Shown here piece after piece: positions 1 to 8,124 of a stretch of DNA of 64,000 bases. The DNA comes from an uncultured Muribaculaceae bacterium (GTDB lineage: Bacteria; Bacteroidota; Bacteroidia; Bacteroidales; Muribaculaceae), in NCBI GenBank assembly GCA_910588065.1, contig CAJUPZ010000013.1, positions 1 through 64,000 of the forward strand, in the 5' to 3' direction. The notes under the pieces were generated by a model. That model was not told the origin of the DNA, did no database searches, and was given only the letters and a program-made list of their open reading frames with translations. Position 1 is the stretch's first letter. Each line of letters opens with the position of its first letter. The position numbers and the translations under genes are program-made.

Positions 1-330
1 TGTCAACTCTGAATCTCGGGTACAAAGGTAAAAGTTAACAATATAATCGCACCCTCCGGGCGCTCATCACCCGTGGGGATGGTCGGTAAGACCGGCGGTG
101 AGCCGGTCGCGAGAAGGAGAGAGGAGAGGTGAGGTGATGGGGGATGCGCAAGGTAGTACAGAGCCGTAGGCTCGTCTATTTTGTTAACCTCGTACGAAGT
201 GCGGGGTCAGGCGTCCCCCAATGCAAATGGTGCCGGAGGTACCAGACCTCTCTCCTCTCGCGGCTACGCTCGCTGCGGTGGAAATGCTCAACACGGCGGT
301 AATCGGCGGAGGGCGGTTAATTTTTCTCAA
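1..330. repeat. Intergenic palindrome mosaic, locus 1
   Basis: No credible gene is seen here. The stretch holds short inverted repeats that recur at 45429-45994 and 56736-57630. Examples are 49-63 (minus-strand loop GGA), 90-108 (GACCGGC/GCCGGTC, loop GGTGA), 161-173 (GAGCC/GGCTC, loop GTA), 188-206 (loop GAA) and 228-244 (TGGTGCC/GGTACCA, loop GGA). Positions 36-63 match the reverse complement of 45665-45692, and the purine run 113-128 is the exact reverse complement of 45932-45947. At 23-30, CAAAGGTA reads as a minus-strand -7 box (TACCTTTG), possibly serving a gene left of the window. Confidence 0.75.
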
Positions 331-358
331 ATATGGCGCGGGTTATAAAATAATAGCT

Positions 359-366
359 TAACTTTG
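359..366 (+). promoter_or_regulatory. Promoter -7 box for greA
   Basis: TAACTTTG fits the Bacteroidota -7 consensus TAnnTTTG. No clear TTTG is seen at the -33 distance. Transcription would begin near 371-374, giving a leader of about 125 nt before greA. Confidence 0.6.
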
Positions 367-370
367 CAGT

Positions 371-396
371 GGACAAGGAGAGTTGTCCGCTTTTTT
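371..396 (+). promoter_or_regulatory. Leader hairpin with T6 tract before greA
   Basis: GGACAA (371-376) pairs with TTGTCC (383-388) around the loop GGAGAG, followed by GC and six T. It looks like a small intrinsic terminator, yet it lies exactly where the greA transcript should start. It may be a 5'-end stabiliser or an attenuator; the sequence alone does not decide. Confidence 0.5.
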
Positions 397-497
397 GGCA
401 GAGTAACAGTATCATGGGGTCTCGCCCGCGCACCGGGAGAGATTCTTTCTTTTATTCTGCTTTTTCACAAACTTAAAACATTTAATCTTACAATATC

Positions 498-968
498 ATG
501 GCTATAACTTACATGACCAAAGAGGGTTACAAGAAAAAAATGGAGGAGATTGCATATCTCGAATCTGTTGAACGCCCCCGTATCTCACACGCTATCGGCG
601 AGGCCCGCGACAAGGGCGACCTCTCCGAAAATTCCGAGTATGACGCTGCCAAGGAGGCTCAGGGCATGCTCGAAATGAAAATCGCACAGCTCAAGGACCT
701 TGTTGCCAACGCCCGCATCATCGATGAAAGCACTCTCAACACCGAGGAGGTGCAGATTCTCAACAAGGTGAAAATCAAAAACACAGCAAACGGCATGACT
801 ATGGAATATACCATCGTGGCCGACAGCGAGGCAAACCTCAAGGAGAAAAAAATCGGCTCCAGCACACCTATCGCCCAGGGTCTTCTCGGCCACAAGCTCG
901 GCGAACATGTGGAAATCAAAGTGCCCGCCGGACTTATGAAATTTGAAATAGTGGAAATAAGTTTCTGA
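498..968 (+). CDS. greA: Transcription elongation factor GreA
   Basis: 156 aa, the usual GreA length. GreA enters the RNA polymerase secondary channel and stimulates cleavage of backtracked RNA. The N-terminal coiled coil (about residues 1-75) carries the family signature around GEARDKGDLSENSEYDAA, whose acidic residues at the tip coordinate the catalytic magnesium. The C-terminal FKBP-like domain follows (about 80-156) and contains the typical S-P-I-A-Q-G-L-L-G-H segment. The ATG start fits family alignments. The HIT gene begins 3 nt after the stop, so the two are almost certainly co-transcribed. The leader carries a hairpin with a T tract (371-396). Confidence 0.97.
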   Translation: MAITYMTKEGYKKKMEEIAYLESVERPRISHAIGEARDKGDLSENSEYDAAKEAQGMLEMKIAQLKDLVANARIIDESTLNTEEVQILNKVKIKNTANGMTMEYTIVADSEANLKEKKIGSSTPIAQGLLGHKLGEHVEIKVPAGLMKFEIVEISF

Positions 969-971
969 ACC

Positions 972-1376
972 ATGGCATCAATATTCACCCGCATCATAAA
1001 TGGAGAGATACCCTGCTACAAAGTGGCGGAGGATGAAAACCATTTCGCTTTCCTCGATATCAACCCAGTGTCCAAAGGCCACACACTGGTTGTGCCCAAG
1101 CGCGAGGTGAGCTATATCTTCGACCTGTCGGAGAAGGAATACATAGACCTTCAGCTATTTGCCAAGAAGGTAGCCCACGGCCTGCAGCAGGCCATGCCTT
1201 GCGCCCGCATCGGCGAGGCTGTGATAGGCCTTGAAGTGCCCCACACCCACATCCATCTTGTGCCCATAACCACCGAAGCCGACATGAATTTCAGCCACAA
1301 GCTGTCGCTGCCGGCCGAAGAGATGCAGCAGATTGCCGAACGTATCAGCGCGGCTGTTGCCCCCTACCTTAAATAA
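972..1376 (+). CDS. HIT family nucleotide hydrolase
   Basis: 134 aa histidine-triad protein. The triad motif is visible near the C-terminal third as PHTHIHLVP, where the middle histidine acts as nucleophile in hydrolysing nucleoside phosphoramidates or related nucleotide conjugates. The N-terminus (ASIFTRIINGEIPCYKV) is characteristic of HinT-like members. The gene follows greA by 3 nt and precedes the mannanase gene by 19 nt. The greA-HIT pairing is a familiar housekeeping arrangement in Bacteroidales. The physiological substrate cannot be read from sequence. Confidence 0.93.
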   Translation: MASIFTRIINGEIPCYKVAEDENHFAFLDINPVSKGHTLVVPKREVSYIFDLSEKEYIDLQLFAKKVAHGLQQAMPCARIGEAVIGLEVPHTHIHLVPITTEADMNFSHKLSLPAEEMQQIAERISAAVAPYLK

Positions 1377-1395
1377 TCAGCATAACACAGGTATC

Positions 1396-2691
1396 ATGAA
1401 AAGTCTACTTAAAATCTTTATTGTTCCGCTGCTGGCACTGTGTGTTGCCGCAGGATGCACCGGCACTAAGTCCAATTCCGGAAAAGAGCGCAATTTTGTG
1501 ACCGTGCGCGACGGCGAATTCTATATCGGCGACTCGCTCTACCGCTTTGTGGGCGCCAACTTCTGGTATGGAGGTATCCTCGGCTCCGAAAAATATGGCG
1601 ACCGCGAGCGTCTTGGCCGCGAGCTCGACTACCTCAAGAGCATCGGCATCACCAACCTGCGTGTGCTCGTTGGCGGCGATGGCGAAACCGGCATCGAATC
1701 CCACATATCACCGGTGCTCCAGACAGCCCCGGGCGTGTACAACGACACCCTGCTCCAGGGTCTCGACTACTTCATCGCCGAGCTTGAAAAGAGAGATATG
1801 AACGCTGTTCTCTACCTCAATAACGCCTGGGAATGGAGCGGCGGCTACGGCACATACCTCGAATGGACCGGCCACGGACCCGCCCCCCTGCCCAAGGACG
1901 GCTACAAGGAGTATGTTGACTATGTGAGCCAGTTTGTGCTTGACGATTCGGCCAAAGCACTCGCGCTCAACCATGTGCGCAACATTGTGGGACGCACCAA
2001 CAGCATCACCGGCGAGCCATACTCGCAGAGCCCGGCCATTATGTCGTGGCAGATTGCCAATGAGCCGCGCGCTTTCAGCCGCGAAGGCAAGCGCGCCCTC
2101 GCCGACTGGCTGCGCACCACCGCCGCTGCCATCAAGGAGATTGACCCCAACCACCTTGTGTCCACCGGCAGCGAGGGTAAATATGGCTGCGAGGTAGACC
2201 TTGACCTCTGGGCCGAAATCCACAACTACCCCGAGATTGACTACGCCAACATCCATATATGGCCATATAACTGGAACTGGATTGACAAATCCACTCCCGA
2301 CGGAGTGGTTGCAGATGTTGACTCAGCCTGCAAATATACCCTTGCATACATCGACGAGCATTATGAAAAGATGGCCGGAGCCAAGCCGATTGTGCTTGAG
2401 GAGTTCGGCTATCCGCGCGACAGCATGGCCATAGCCCCCGGCTCTCCGACAACAGGGCGCGATGCTTATTATGAATATGTGTTCTCTATAATACGCGACT
2501 CAGGCAAAATCAACGGCTCCAACTTCTGGGGTTGGGGAGGATTTGCCGAACCGGCACACCGCACATGGGAGCCAGGCGATGACTACTCCGGCGACCCCGC
2601 CCAGGAGGATCAGGGACTCAACTCCGTGTTTGCAGCTGACTCCTCCACTGTTGCAGTGATAACAAAAATGACCAAAGCTCTGAAAAAATGA
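1396..2691 (+). CDS. GH5 endo-beta-1,4-mannanase lipoprotein
   Basis: 431 aa from the ATG at 1396. I chose this start because it gives a clean lipoprotein signal ending in VAAGC (Cys21); an upstream in-frame start would overlap the HIT gene. The fold is a GH5 TIM barrel, most like subfamily 7 mannanases. The acid/base Glu is Glu223 in WQIANEP and the nucleophile is probably Glu336 in VLEEFG. It should cut internal beta-1,4-mannosidic bonds of mannan or glucomannan at the cell surface or in the periplasm. It overlaps the GH26 gene by 4 nt (ATGA), so translation is probably coupled. Subfamily assignment is by eye. Confidence 0.9.
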   Translation: MKSLLKIFIVPLLALCVAAGCTGTKSNSGKERNFVTVRDGEFYIGDSLYRFVGANFWYGGILGSEKYGDRERLGRELDYLKSIGITNLRVLVGGDGETGIESHISPVLQTAPGVYNDTLLQGLDYFIAELEKRDMNAVLYLNNAWEWSGGYGTYLEWTGHGPAPLPKDGYKEYVDYVSQFVLDDSAKALALNHVRNIVGRTNSITGEPYSQSPAIMSWQIANEPRAFSREGKRALADWLRTTAAAIKEIDPNHLVSTGSEGKYGCEVDLDLWAEIHNYPEIDYANIHIWPYNWNWIDKSTPDGVVADVDSACKYTLAYIDEHYEKMAGAKPIVLEEFGYPRDSMAIAPGSPTTGRDAYYEYVFSIIRDSGKINGSNFWGWGGFAEPAHRTWEPGDDYSGDPAQEDQGLNSVFAADSSTVAVITKMTKALKK

Positions 2692-3806
2692 AACACCTTA
2701 TAATAGCCCTCGCGGTAACTGTTCCCGCTATGATTTCGTGCAGCTCATCTCACTCAGGAAGCGCAGCCTCCGAGGCTGCTGACAGCATCACAGCCGCCCA
2801 GGTGCTCCAAAGCCGCCTCGACAGCATAGCAGCCGCCGGCAAAGTGATGTTCGGCCATGATGATGACCCGGTGTACGGCCACTCATGGGTGGGCGACGAA
2901 GGCCGCTCCGATGTGCTCGAGGTGGCCGGCGATTATCCCGGAATAATGAACTGGGACCTCGGCGGCATAGAGAAAGGGGACGCTGCAAACCTTGACTCAG
3001 TTGATTTCGCCCGTATGCGCGCAGAGGTGATAGCTCAGGATGCCCGCGGAGGCATCAATGCTTTCAGCTGGCACTCGGTGAACCCGGTAGACGGCCGCGA
3101 CAGCTGGGCCTGCGATGACACCACGATAGTGAACCGCCTGCTGAATGACCCCGAGGTAAAAGCGGTGTTTGACAGCCAGGTGCGCAACGTGGCCCGCTTC
3201 TTCAACAGCCTCACGGCTGCCGACGGCTCAAAGATCGGGGTGATTTTCCGCCCCTGGCACGAGCACACCGGCGGTTGGTTCTGGTGGGGCAACAAACAGT
3301 GCACCGCCGACGACTACAAGGCTCTCTGGGCTGAGACACGCCGCATCATGGACGAGGAGGGTGTCGACAATCTGCTCTGGGCATACTCACCCGACAGAGT
3401 GAAAAGCGATGAGGAGTATATGGAACGCTACCCCGGCAACGAGTATGTCGACATAATGGGAGCCGACGTATATGCCTACGGGGCGGAGAAAGGGATAGAC
3501 TCATACCGCGCCGCAGTTGACGCCACACTCGGCGCCGCGACCCGCATGGCCAAGGCCAACGGCAAGACAGCCGCTTTCAGCGAAACCGGCCTCGAGGGTG
3601 TGACAGTGCCCACCTGGTGGACAGATGTGCTGCTGCCTGTCATCAAAAAATGGCAGCCGGTGTATGTGATCACCTGGCGCAACGCCCACGACAAACCGGG
3701 CCATTTCTTCGGCCCGTACCCCTGCCACGAGAGCGCCGACAATTTCAAAGCATTCTATGCGGACTCCACTACCCTTTTCGCCAAGGATGTGGCCCGCTTC
3801 AGATAA
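2688..3806 (+). CDS. GH26 beta-mannanase lipoprotein
   Basis: 372 aa. A short signal peptide with lipobox MISC (Cys18) predicts a lipoprotein. GH26 retaining-enzyme signatures are clear: acid/base Glu192 in FRPWHEHTGGWFWWG and nucleophile Glu299 in AFSETG. In Bacteroides fragilis a GH26 mannanase releases mannobiose that feeds an epimerase and a GH130 phosphorylase, and the same partners follow here. Together with the GH5 enzyme it would turn mannan into mannobiose. Whether it acts endo or as a mannobiohydrolase cannot be told from sequence. Confidence 0.92.
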   Translation: MKHLIIALAVTVPAMISCSSSHSGSAASEAADSITAAQVLQSRLDSIAAAGKVMFGHDDDPVYGHSWVGDEGRSDVLEVAGDYPGIMNWDLGGIEKGDAANLDSVDFARMRAEVIAQDARGGINAFSWHSVNPVDGRDSWACDDTTIVNRLLNDPEVKAVFDSQVRNVARFFNSLTAADGSKIGVIFRPWHEHTGGWFWWGNKQCTADDYKALWAETRRIMDEEGVDNLLWAYSPDRVKSDEEYMERYPGNEYVDIMGADVYAYGAEKGIDSYRAAVDATLGAATRMAKANGKTAAFSETGLEGVTVPTWWTDVLLPVIKKWQPVYVITWRNAHDKPGHFFGPYPCHESADNFKAFYADSTTLFAKDVARFR

Positions 3807-3845
3807 ACACTACATCTTACAAATCTCTTACAAAACACTACGACA

Positions 3846-5015
3846 ATGCAGTCTTTTGACCAGCGCAAACAAGAAGTGGAGAGCCGCTACGAAGCTCTCA
3901 TAGCACGCCGTAACGAGCCCTCCGGCGGCAACGGTGTGTACACACGCTACAAATACCCCATCATCACAGCCGAGTGCGTGCCCCCGATGTGGAAATATGA
4001 CTACAATCCCGCTACGAATCCCTACTTCATGGAGCGTATCGGAGTGAACGCCACCCTCAATTCGGGAGCAATCAAACTCAATGGCAAATACTACCTGATG
4101 GTGAGAGTGGAGGGTATGGACCGCAAGTCATACTTCGCCCTCGCCGAGAGCGAGGATGGCATAAACCACTTCCGCTTTGTAGGCCGACCCATCACCATGC
4201 CGGACACTGATGTGCCCGGAACAAACGTGTACGACATGCGCCTTACCAAGCATGAGGATGGATGGATTTACGGCCTCTTCTGCGTTGAGCGTCACGACGA
4301 TTCCTGCCCCGGCGACCTCTCCGCGGCTACAGCCGCCTGCGGAATCGCCCGCACTAAAAACCTTGTTGACTGGGAGCGTCTGCCCGACCTCAAGAGCAAG
4401 AGCCAGCAGCGCAACGTAGTGCTCCACCCCGAATTCTATGACGGCAAATACGCTCTCTACACGCGCCCGCAGGATGGATTTATCGACACCGGCAGCGGCG
4501 GCGGCATTGGCTGGGCGCTCGTTGACGACATGACCCATGCCGAGGTGACTGACGAAATCATCATCGACCCGCGCTACTACCATACAATCAAGGAGGTGAA
4601 AAACGGCGAAGGCCCGCACCCCATCAAGACAGAGCGCGGCTGGCTGCACCTTGCACACGGCGTGCGCAACACCGCCGCCGGACTCCGCTATGTGCTGTAC
4701 CTCTATGTCACCGACCTCAAAGAGCCTTGGAGAGAGACCGCAACCCCCGCAGGCTACTTCATGGCACCGGTTGACGAGGAGTATGTGGGCGATGTGAGCA
4801 ATGTTCTCTTCTCAAATGGCTGGGTGGCTGACGAGGATGGACGTGTGCTGATATACTACGCATCAAGCGACACCCGCATGCATGTTGCAGAAAGCACAAT
4901 TGACCGTCTGCTCGACTACTGCTTCAACACCCCCGCCGACGGACTCATCTCGGCCGAGAGCGTAAAAACAATCAACCGCCTCATAGACTCAAACCTCGAA
5001 TATCTCAACAAATAA
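3846..5015 (+). CDS. GH130 4-O-beta-mannosyl-glucose phosphorylase
   Basis: 389 aa, matching the roughly 390 aa of characterised GH130_1 enzymes. It lacks a signal peptide, so it is cytoplasmic. The family reaction is phosphorolysis of beta-1,4-mannosyl-glucose to mannose 1-phosphate and glucose. The general-acid Asp is probably Asp130 in NVYDMRLT. Phosphate-binding basic residues are expected around YTRPQDG and HLAHGVRNT. The enzyme makes sense only with the downstream 2-epimerase, which supplies mannosylglucose from mannobiose. The 39-nt gap to the GH26 gene and the shared strand support one operon. A GH130_2 specificity on mannooligosaccharides is less likely given the epimerase. Confidence 0.92.
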   Translation: MQSFDQRKQEVESRYEALIARRNEPSGGNGVYTRYKYPIITAECVPPMWKYDYNPATNPYFMERIGVNATLNSGAIKLNGKYYLMVRVEGMDRKSYFALAESEDGINHFRFVGRPITMPDTDVPGTNVYDMRLTKHEDGWIYGLFCVERHDDSCPGDLSAATAACGIARTKNLVDWERLPDLKSKSQQRNVVLHPEFYDGKYALYTRPQDGFIDTGSGGGIGWALVDDMTHAEVTDEIIIDPRYYHTIKEVKNGEGPHPIKTERGWLHLAHGVRNTAAGLRYVLYLYVTDLKEPWRETATPAGYFMAPVDEEYVGDVSNVLFSNGWVADEDGRVLIYYASSDTRMHVAESTIDRLLDYCFNTPADGLISAESVKTINRLIDSNLEYLNK

Positions 5016-5060
5016 CCCTGCCACCTCTCTCCTCCCCCTCCTCTCTCCTTTTTTATTTTC
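5016..5060 (+). other. C/T-rich, G-poor tract between GH130 and transporter genes
   Basis: Runs of CTCTCC and CCCCC with a single G, ending in TTTTTTATTTTC. The C-over-G bias resembles a Rho-utilisation site. No hairpin is visible. It lies in the only sizeable gap (66 nt) inside the mannan cluster. Confidence 0.3.
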
Positions 5061-5081
5061 AATACCTTAAACTGATTCATC

Positions 5082-6524
5082 ATGGCACCATTGAAAGAGA
5101 AAATTGGCTACGGCTTCGGCGACATGGCATCGTCGATGTTCTGGAAAGTATTCAGCTATTACCTTCCGTTTTTCTACTCAAACATTTTCGGACTATCGCT
5201 CGCCGATGCAGCAACTCTGGTGCTTGTGACACGAATCTGGGACGCCGTATCAGACCCCATGATGGGTATTGTGGCCGACCGCACCGACACCCGGTGGGGC
5301 AAATACCGCCCCTACCTGCTGTGGGTGGCCGTTCCCTTCTCTGTATGCGGCATATTGCTCTTCACCACTCCGGACTGGAGCTATGGCGGCAAGCTGATAT
5401 GGGCTTATGTCACATACGTGCTCATGATGACCGTTTATACCGGCATAAATGTGCCTTACGGTGCAATGTTGGGCGTTGTCAGCGACAACACCAAGGAGAA
5501 AACAGTGTTCTCCTCGTTCAGAATGTTCTTTGCTTACGGCGGCTCATTCATAGCCCTCGCTTCCTGGGAACCGCTCTGCACGATGTTTGAGCACTGTTGG
5601 GGCTTCTCGGTGCAGACAAGCTGGCAGAGCGCCATGATTGTCATAGCGGCAGCATGCCTTGTGCTGTTTCTCTGCTGCTTCAAGCTTACCCGCGAACGCA
5701 TCAGAACAACTTCACAGGTGAGCATAGGCAAAGACTTCAAATCGCTGCTGCACAACCGTCCGTGGTGGATTCTAATCGGCGCTGCCCTCTCTTTCAATCT
5801 CTTCAACACCGTACGCGGCGCATCAGTGGCCTACTTCTTCGCCGACATCATAGGCCCTGACGCTCACCTTGTGATTTTCTCTGTAGCCCTCCTTTTCTAC
5901 TCAGGCCTGTTCCTGAGCATCGGCGAGGTAGCAAACATGGTGGGCGTTGCCCTCACAGTGCCCATTGCCGGCGCCATCGGCAAAAAGAGCACATTCATAG
6001 CGGTGAACATCGTCCTTGCCGTGCTCAGCGTGGCATTCTTCTTTATTCCTGTATCAACCGCCGGCTACTGGTGGATGCTGCTGCTGCAGATATTTATTTC
6101 AGTACTCACCGGCATAATGAGTCCGCTTGTATGGTCGATGTACGCCGATGTGAGCGATTACTCCGAACTTAAGAACAGAACCGCCTCCACCGGCCTCATA
6201 TTCTCCTCCTCGTCAATGGCTCAGAAATTCGGCGGCGCAATCGGCGGCGCGGCTGTGCTGTGGCTGCTCGATGCCTGCGGCTACATAGCTGCCGACAGCG
6301 GCACAGCTGTGACCCAGAGTGCGGGAGCGCTCAATTGCCTGTGGATGCTCATGACCTTCATACCCGCAGGAGTGTCGCTGCTGGCGATAGCCGTGGTATC
6401 GTTCTACCCTCTGACCACTGATGCGGTGGAAAAAATCAGCGCCGAGCTGAAAAAAGCCCGAATCAAGCCCGCCGATGTGCCGCAGAAAGATGAAATGACC
6501 GACTTTGCAAACACCAACTCGTGA
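5082..6524 (+). CDS. GPH-family sugar:cation symporter
   Basis: 480 aa integral membrane protein with about 12 hydrophobic segments. It belongs to the glycoside-pentoside-hexuronide:cation family of the MFS (MelB/LacS type). The N-terminal GYGFGDMASSMFWK and the following RIWDAVSDPMMG (conserved Asp) are typical, as is the RWGKYRPYLL loop. In this cluster it should import mannobiose or mannosylglucose across the inner membrane. Its stop overlaps the start of the epimerase gene by 4 nt. No SusC/SusD-type outer-membrane uptake pair accompanies it, so outer-membrane entry of the sugars must use something else. Confidence 0.9.
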   Translation: MAPLKEKIGYGFGDMASSMFWKVFSYYLPFFYSNIFGLSLADAATLVLVTRIWDAVSDPMMGIVADRTDTRWGKYRPYLLWVAVPFSVCGILLFTTPDWSYGGKLIWAYVTYVLMMTVYTGINVPYGAMLGVVSDNTKEKTVFSSFRMFFAYGGSFIALASWEPLCTMFEHCWGFSVQTSWQSAMIVIAAACLVLFLCCFKLTRERIRTTSQVSIGKDFKSLLHNRPWWILIGAALSFNLFNTVRGASVAYFFADIIGPDAHLVIFSVALLFYSGLFLSIGEVANMVGVALTVPIAGAIGKKSTFIAVNIVLAVLSVAFFFIPVSTAGYWWMLLLQIFISVLTGIMSPLVWSMYADVSDYSELKNRTASTGLIFSSSSMAQKFGGAIGGAAVLWLLDACGYIAADSGTAVTQSAGALNCLWMLMTFIPAGVSLLAIAVVSFYPLTTDAVEKISAELKKARIKPADVPQKDEMTDFANTNS

Positions 6525-7726
6525 TGAATACAGAAACCTTAAGCCTGTTCACAGAACAGATTTCAGACAATCTGAACAACAACATACTCCCCTATTGGCT
6601 CAACAAAATGACCGACCCGGCAGGTGGCTTCTACGGTCGCCGCGACGGCTATGACACACTGCACCCCGAGGCTGAAAAGGGTGCCATTCTCAACGCCCGC
6701 ATACTGTGGACTTTCTCAGCCGCGTATATCGTGACAAAGCGCCAGGACTGCCTTGATGCCGCTACAAGAGCCAAGGACTATATTCTCAGCCACTTCATAG
6801 ACCGCGAGCATGGGGGCGTGTACTGGAGCCTGAACGCTGACGGCACACCGGCCGACACCAAAAAGCAGTTTTACGCCATCGCATTCACCATTTACGGCCT
6901 GGCCGAATACAACCGCGCGTGCGGCGACAAGCAGGCTCTTGACGAGGCGATAGCCCTTTTCCGCTGCATAGAAGCCCATAGCCGCGACAAAGAGCTCGGG
7001 GGCTACCGTGAGGCCGCCACGCGCACATGGGAGCCGATAGAGGACATGAGATTGAGCGAGAAGGATGAGAATTTCAGCAAAACAATGAACACTCACCTTC
7101 ATATCCTCGAAGCCTACACGGCTCTGCTCCGGGTGTGGCGCAGCGAGGAGTGCGAGGAGGCGGCAAAATACATATTGTCAGTGATGACCGACCGTATAAC
7201 CGACAAGGCAACCGGCCACCTCGGCCTTTTCTTTGACGACAGCTGGAACCGCGCCGACGCAGAGCAGTCCTTCGGCCACGACATAGAGGCATCATGGCTG
7301 ATGCTTGAGGCAGCCGAAGTGATCGGCGACGGTGACATTTATCCATCCGTGCTGGCGCTGACACGCACCATTGCCGAAGCGGCTCTGCAGGGCATCTGCA
7401 CGGACGGCTCAATGATATACGAACGTCACGGCAACGGCAGCTACGACAATGAAAAGCACTGGTGGGTTCAGGCTGAGGCTGTAATCGGTCAGGCTTATCT
7501 GTCAGTGTACCACGGCATTGTATCGGGATGGGACGGCGCATGGCACACATGGCGCTATATCTGCGACAACCTTGTGGACAATGAAAACGGTGAATGGTTC
7601 TGGAGCATACTGCCCGACGGAAGTGTCAACCGTACCGAGGACAAGGCAGGATTCTGGAAATGCCCATACCACAACGGGCGCATGTGCATGGAGATTCTGC
7701 GTCTCGCAGCCGGCACTCCGGCCTGA
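6521..7726 (+). CDS. AGE-family cellobiose/mannobiose 2-epimerase
   Basis: 401 aa (alpha/alpha)6-barrel protein of the N-acylglucosamine 2-epimerase superfamily, about the length of bacterial cellobiose 2-epimerases. The three active-site histidines appear in NTHLHILEA, FGHDIEASW and CPYHNGRMC, with KHWWVQAEA as another conserved block. The expected reaction converts beta-1,4-mannobiose to mannosylglucose, the substrate of the GH130 phosphorylase upstream. It is translationally coupled to the transporter by an ATGA overlap and is the last gene of the mannan cluster. The C-terminal coding sequence and the following junction hold inverted repeats (GCCGG/CCGGC at 7709-7722; ATCCCT/AGGGAT at 7731-7749) that may end transcription. 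Confidence 0.9.
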   Translation: MMNTETLSLFTEQISDNLNNNILPYWLNKMTDPAGGFYGRRDGYDTLHPEAEKGAILNARILWTFSAAYIVTKRQDCLDAATRAKDYILSHFIDREHGGVYWSLNADGTPADTKKQFYAIAFTIYGLAEYNRACGDKQALDEAIALFRCIEAHSRDKELGGYREAATRTWEPIEDMRLSEKDENFSKTMNTHLHILEAYTALLRVWRSEECEEAAKYILSVMTDRITDKATGHLGLFFDDSWNRADAEQSFGHDIEASWLMLEAAEVIGDGDIYPSVLALTRTIAEAALQGICTDGSMIYERHGNGSYDNEKHWWVQAEAVIGQAYLSVYHGIVSGWDGAWHTWRYICDNLVDNENGEWFWSILPDGSVNRTEDKAGFWKCPYHNGRMCMEILRLAAGTPA

Positions 7727-7734
7727 TTACATCC

Positions 7735-8079
7735 CTACTTTGCAGGGATATCCTCCCACTCGGCGTCTATTATCTGCTCTTCTGTGACTTCGCGGGTGCT
7801 TCCATCGGCAGCACTCTGCTCGGTGTGGCTCACAGATACCTCCTCGTAGGCAACATACTCACCGTCCTCTCGGTCAAACACCTTCTTTTTTTCCTGATGG
7901 CGGGCAGTTTGCTGCCTGCCGTCCGAATGATTTGTCTGCTGCCGCGCAGAGCCGAATGGGTTGAAGCCGAAAGCATCGGTCATCGCCTTCTTGTAGCGGC
8001 GATACATCATGTAGCCCCTCACAACAAAGCGTATGAGGAGAATAAGCAGAAATATAAAAATGAGCGTCAAAAAAGACAT
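7735..8079 (-). CDS. DUF4834 family membrane protein
   Basis: 114 aa. The N-terminus is one hydrophobic helix (LTLIFIFLLILLIRFVVRGY) followed by a short charged, low-complexity cytoplasmic tail (RQQTNHSDGRQQTARHQEKK) ending in an acidic segment with YVAYEEVS. This matches the small DUF4834 proteins of Bacteroidales, whose function is unknown. It lies 45 nt downstream of pssA on the same strand and converges with the epimerase gene, 8 nt apart. Confidence 0.75.
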   Translation of the reverse strand: MSFLTLIFIFLLILLIRFVVRGYMMYRRYKKAMTDAFGFNPFGSARQQTNHSDGRQQTARHQEKKKVFDREDGEYVAYEEVSVSHTEQSAADGSTREVTEEQIIDAEWEDIPAK

Positions 8080-8124
8080 AGCATTCTGATTAAATTGATA
8101 AAGAAACTGAGCGACACTCCCGCA

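Noticed and set aside
1333..1395. Upstream extension of the GH5 gene
   Set aside because: It would overlap the HIT gene and destroy the lipoprotein signal that begins at 1396.
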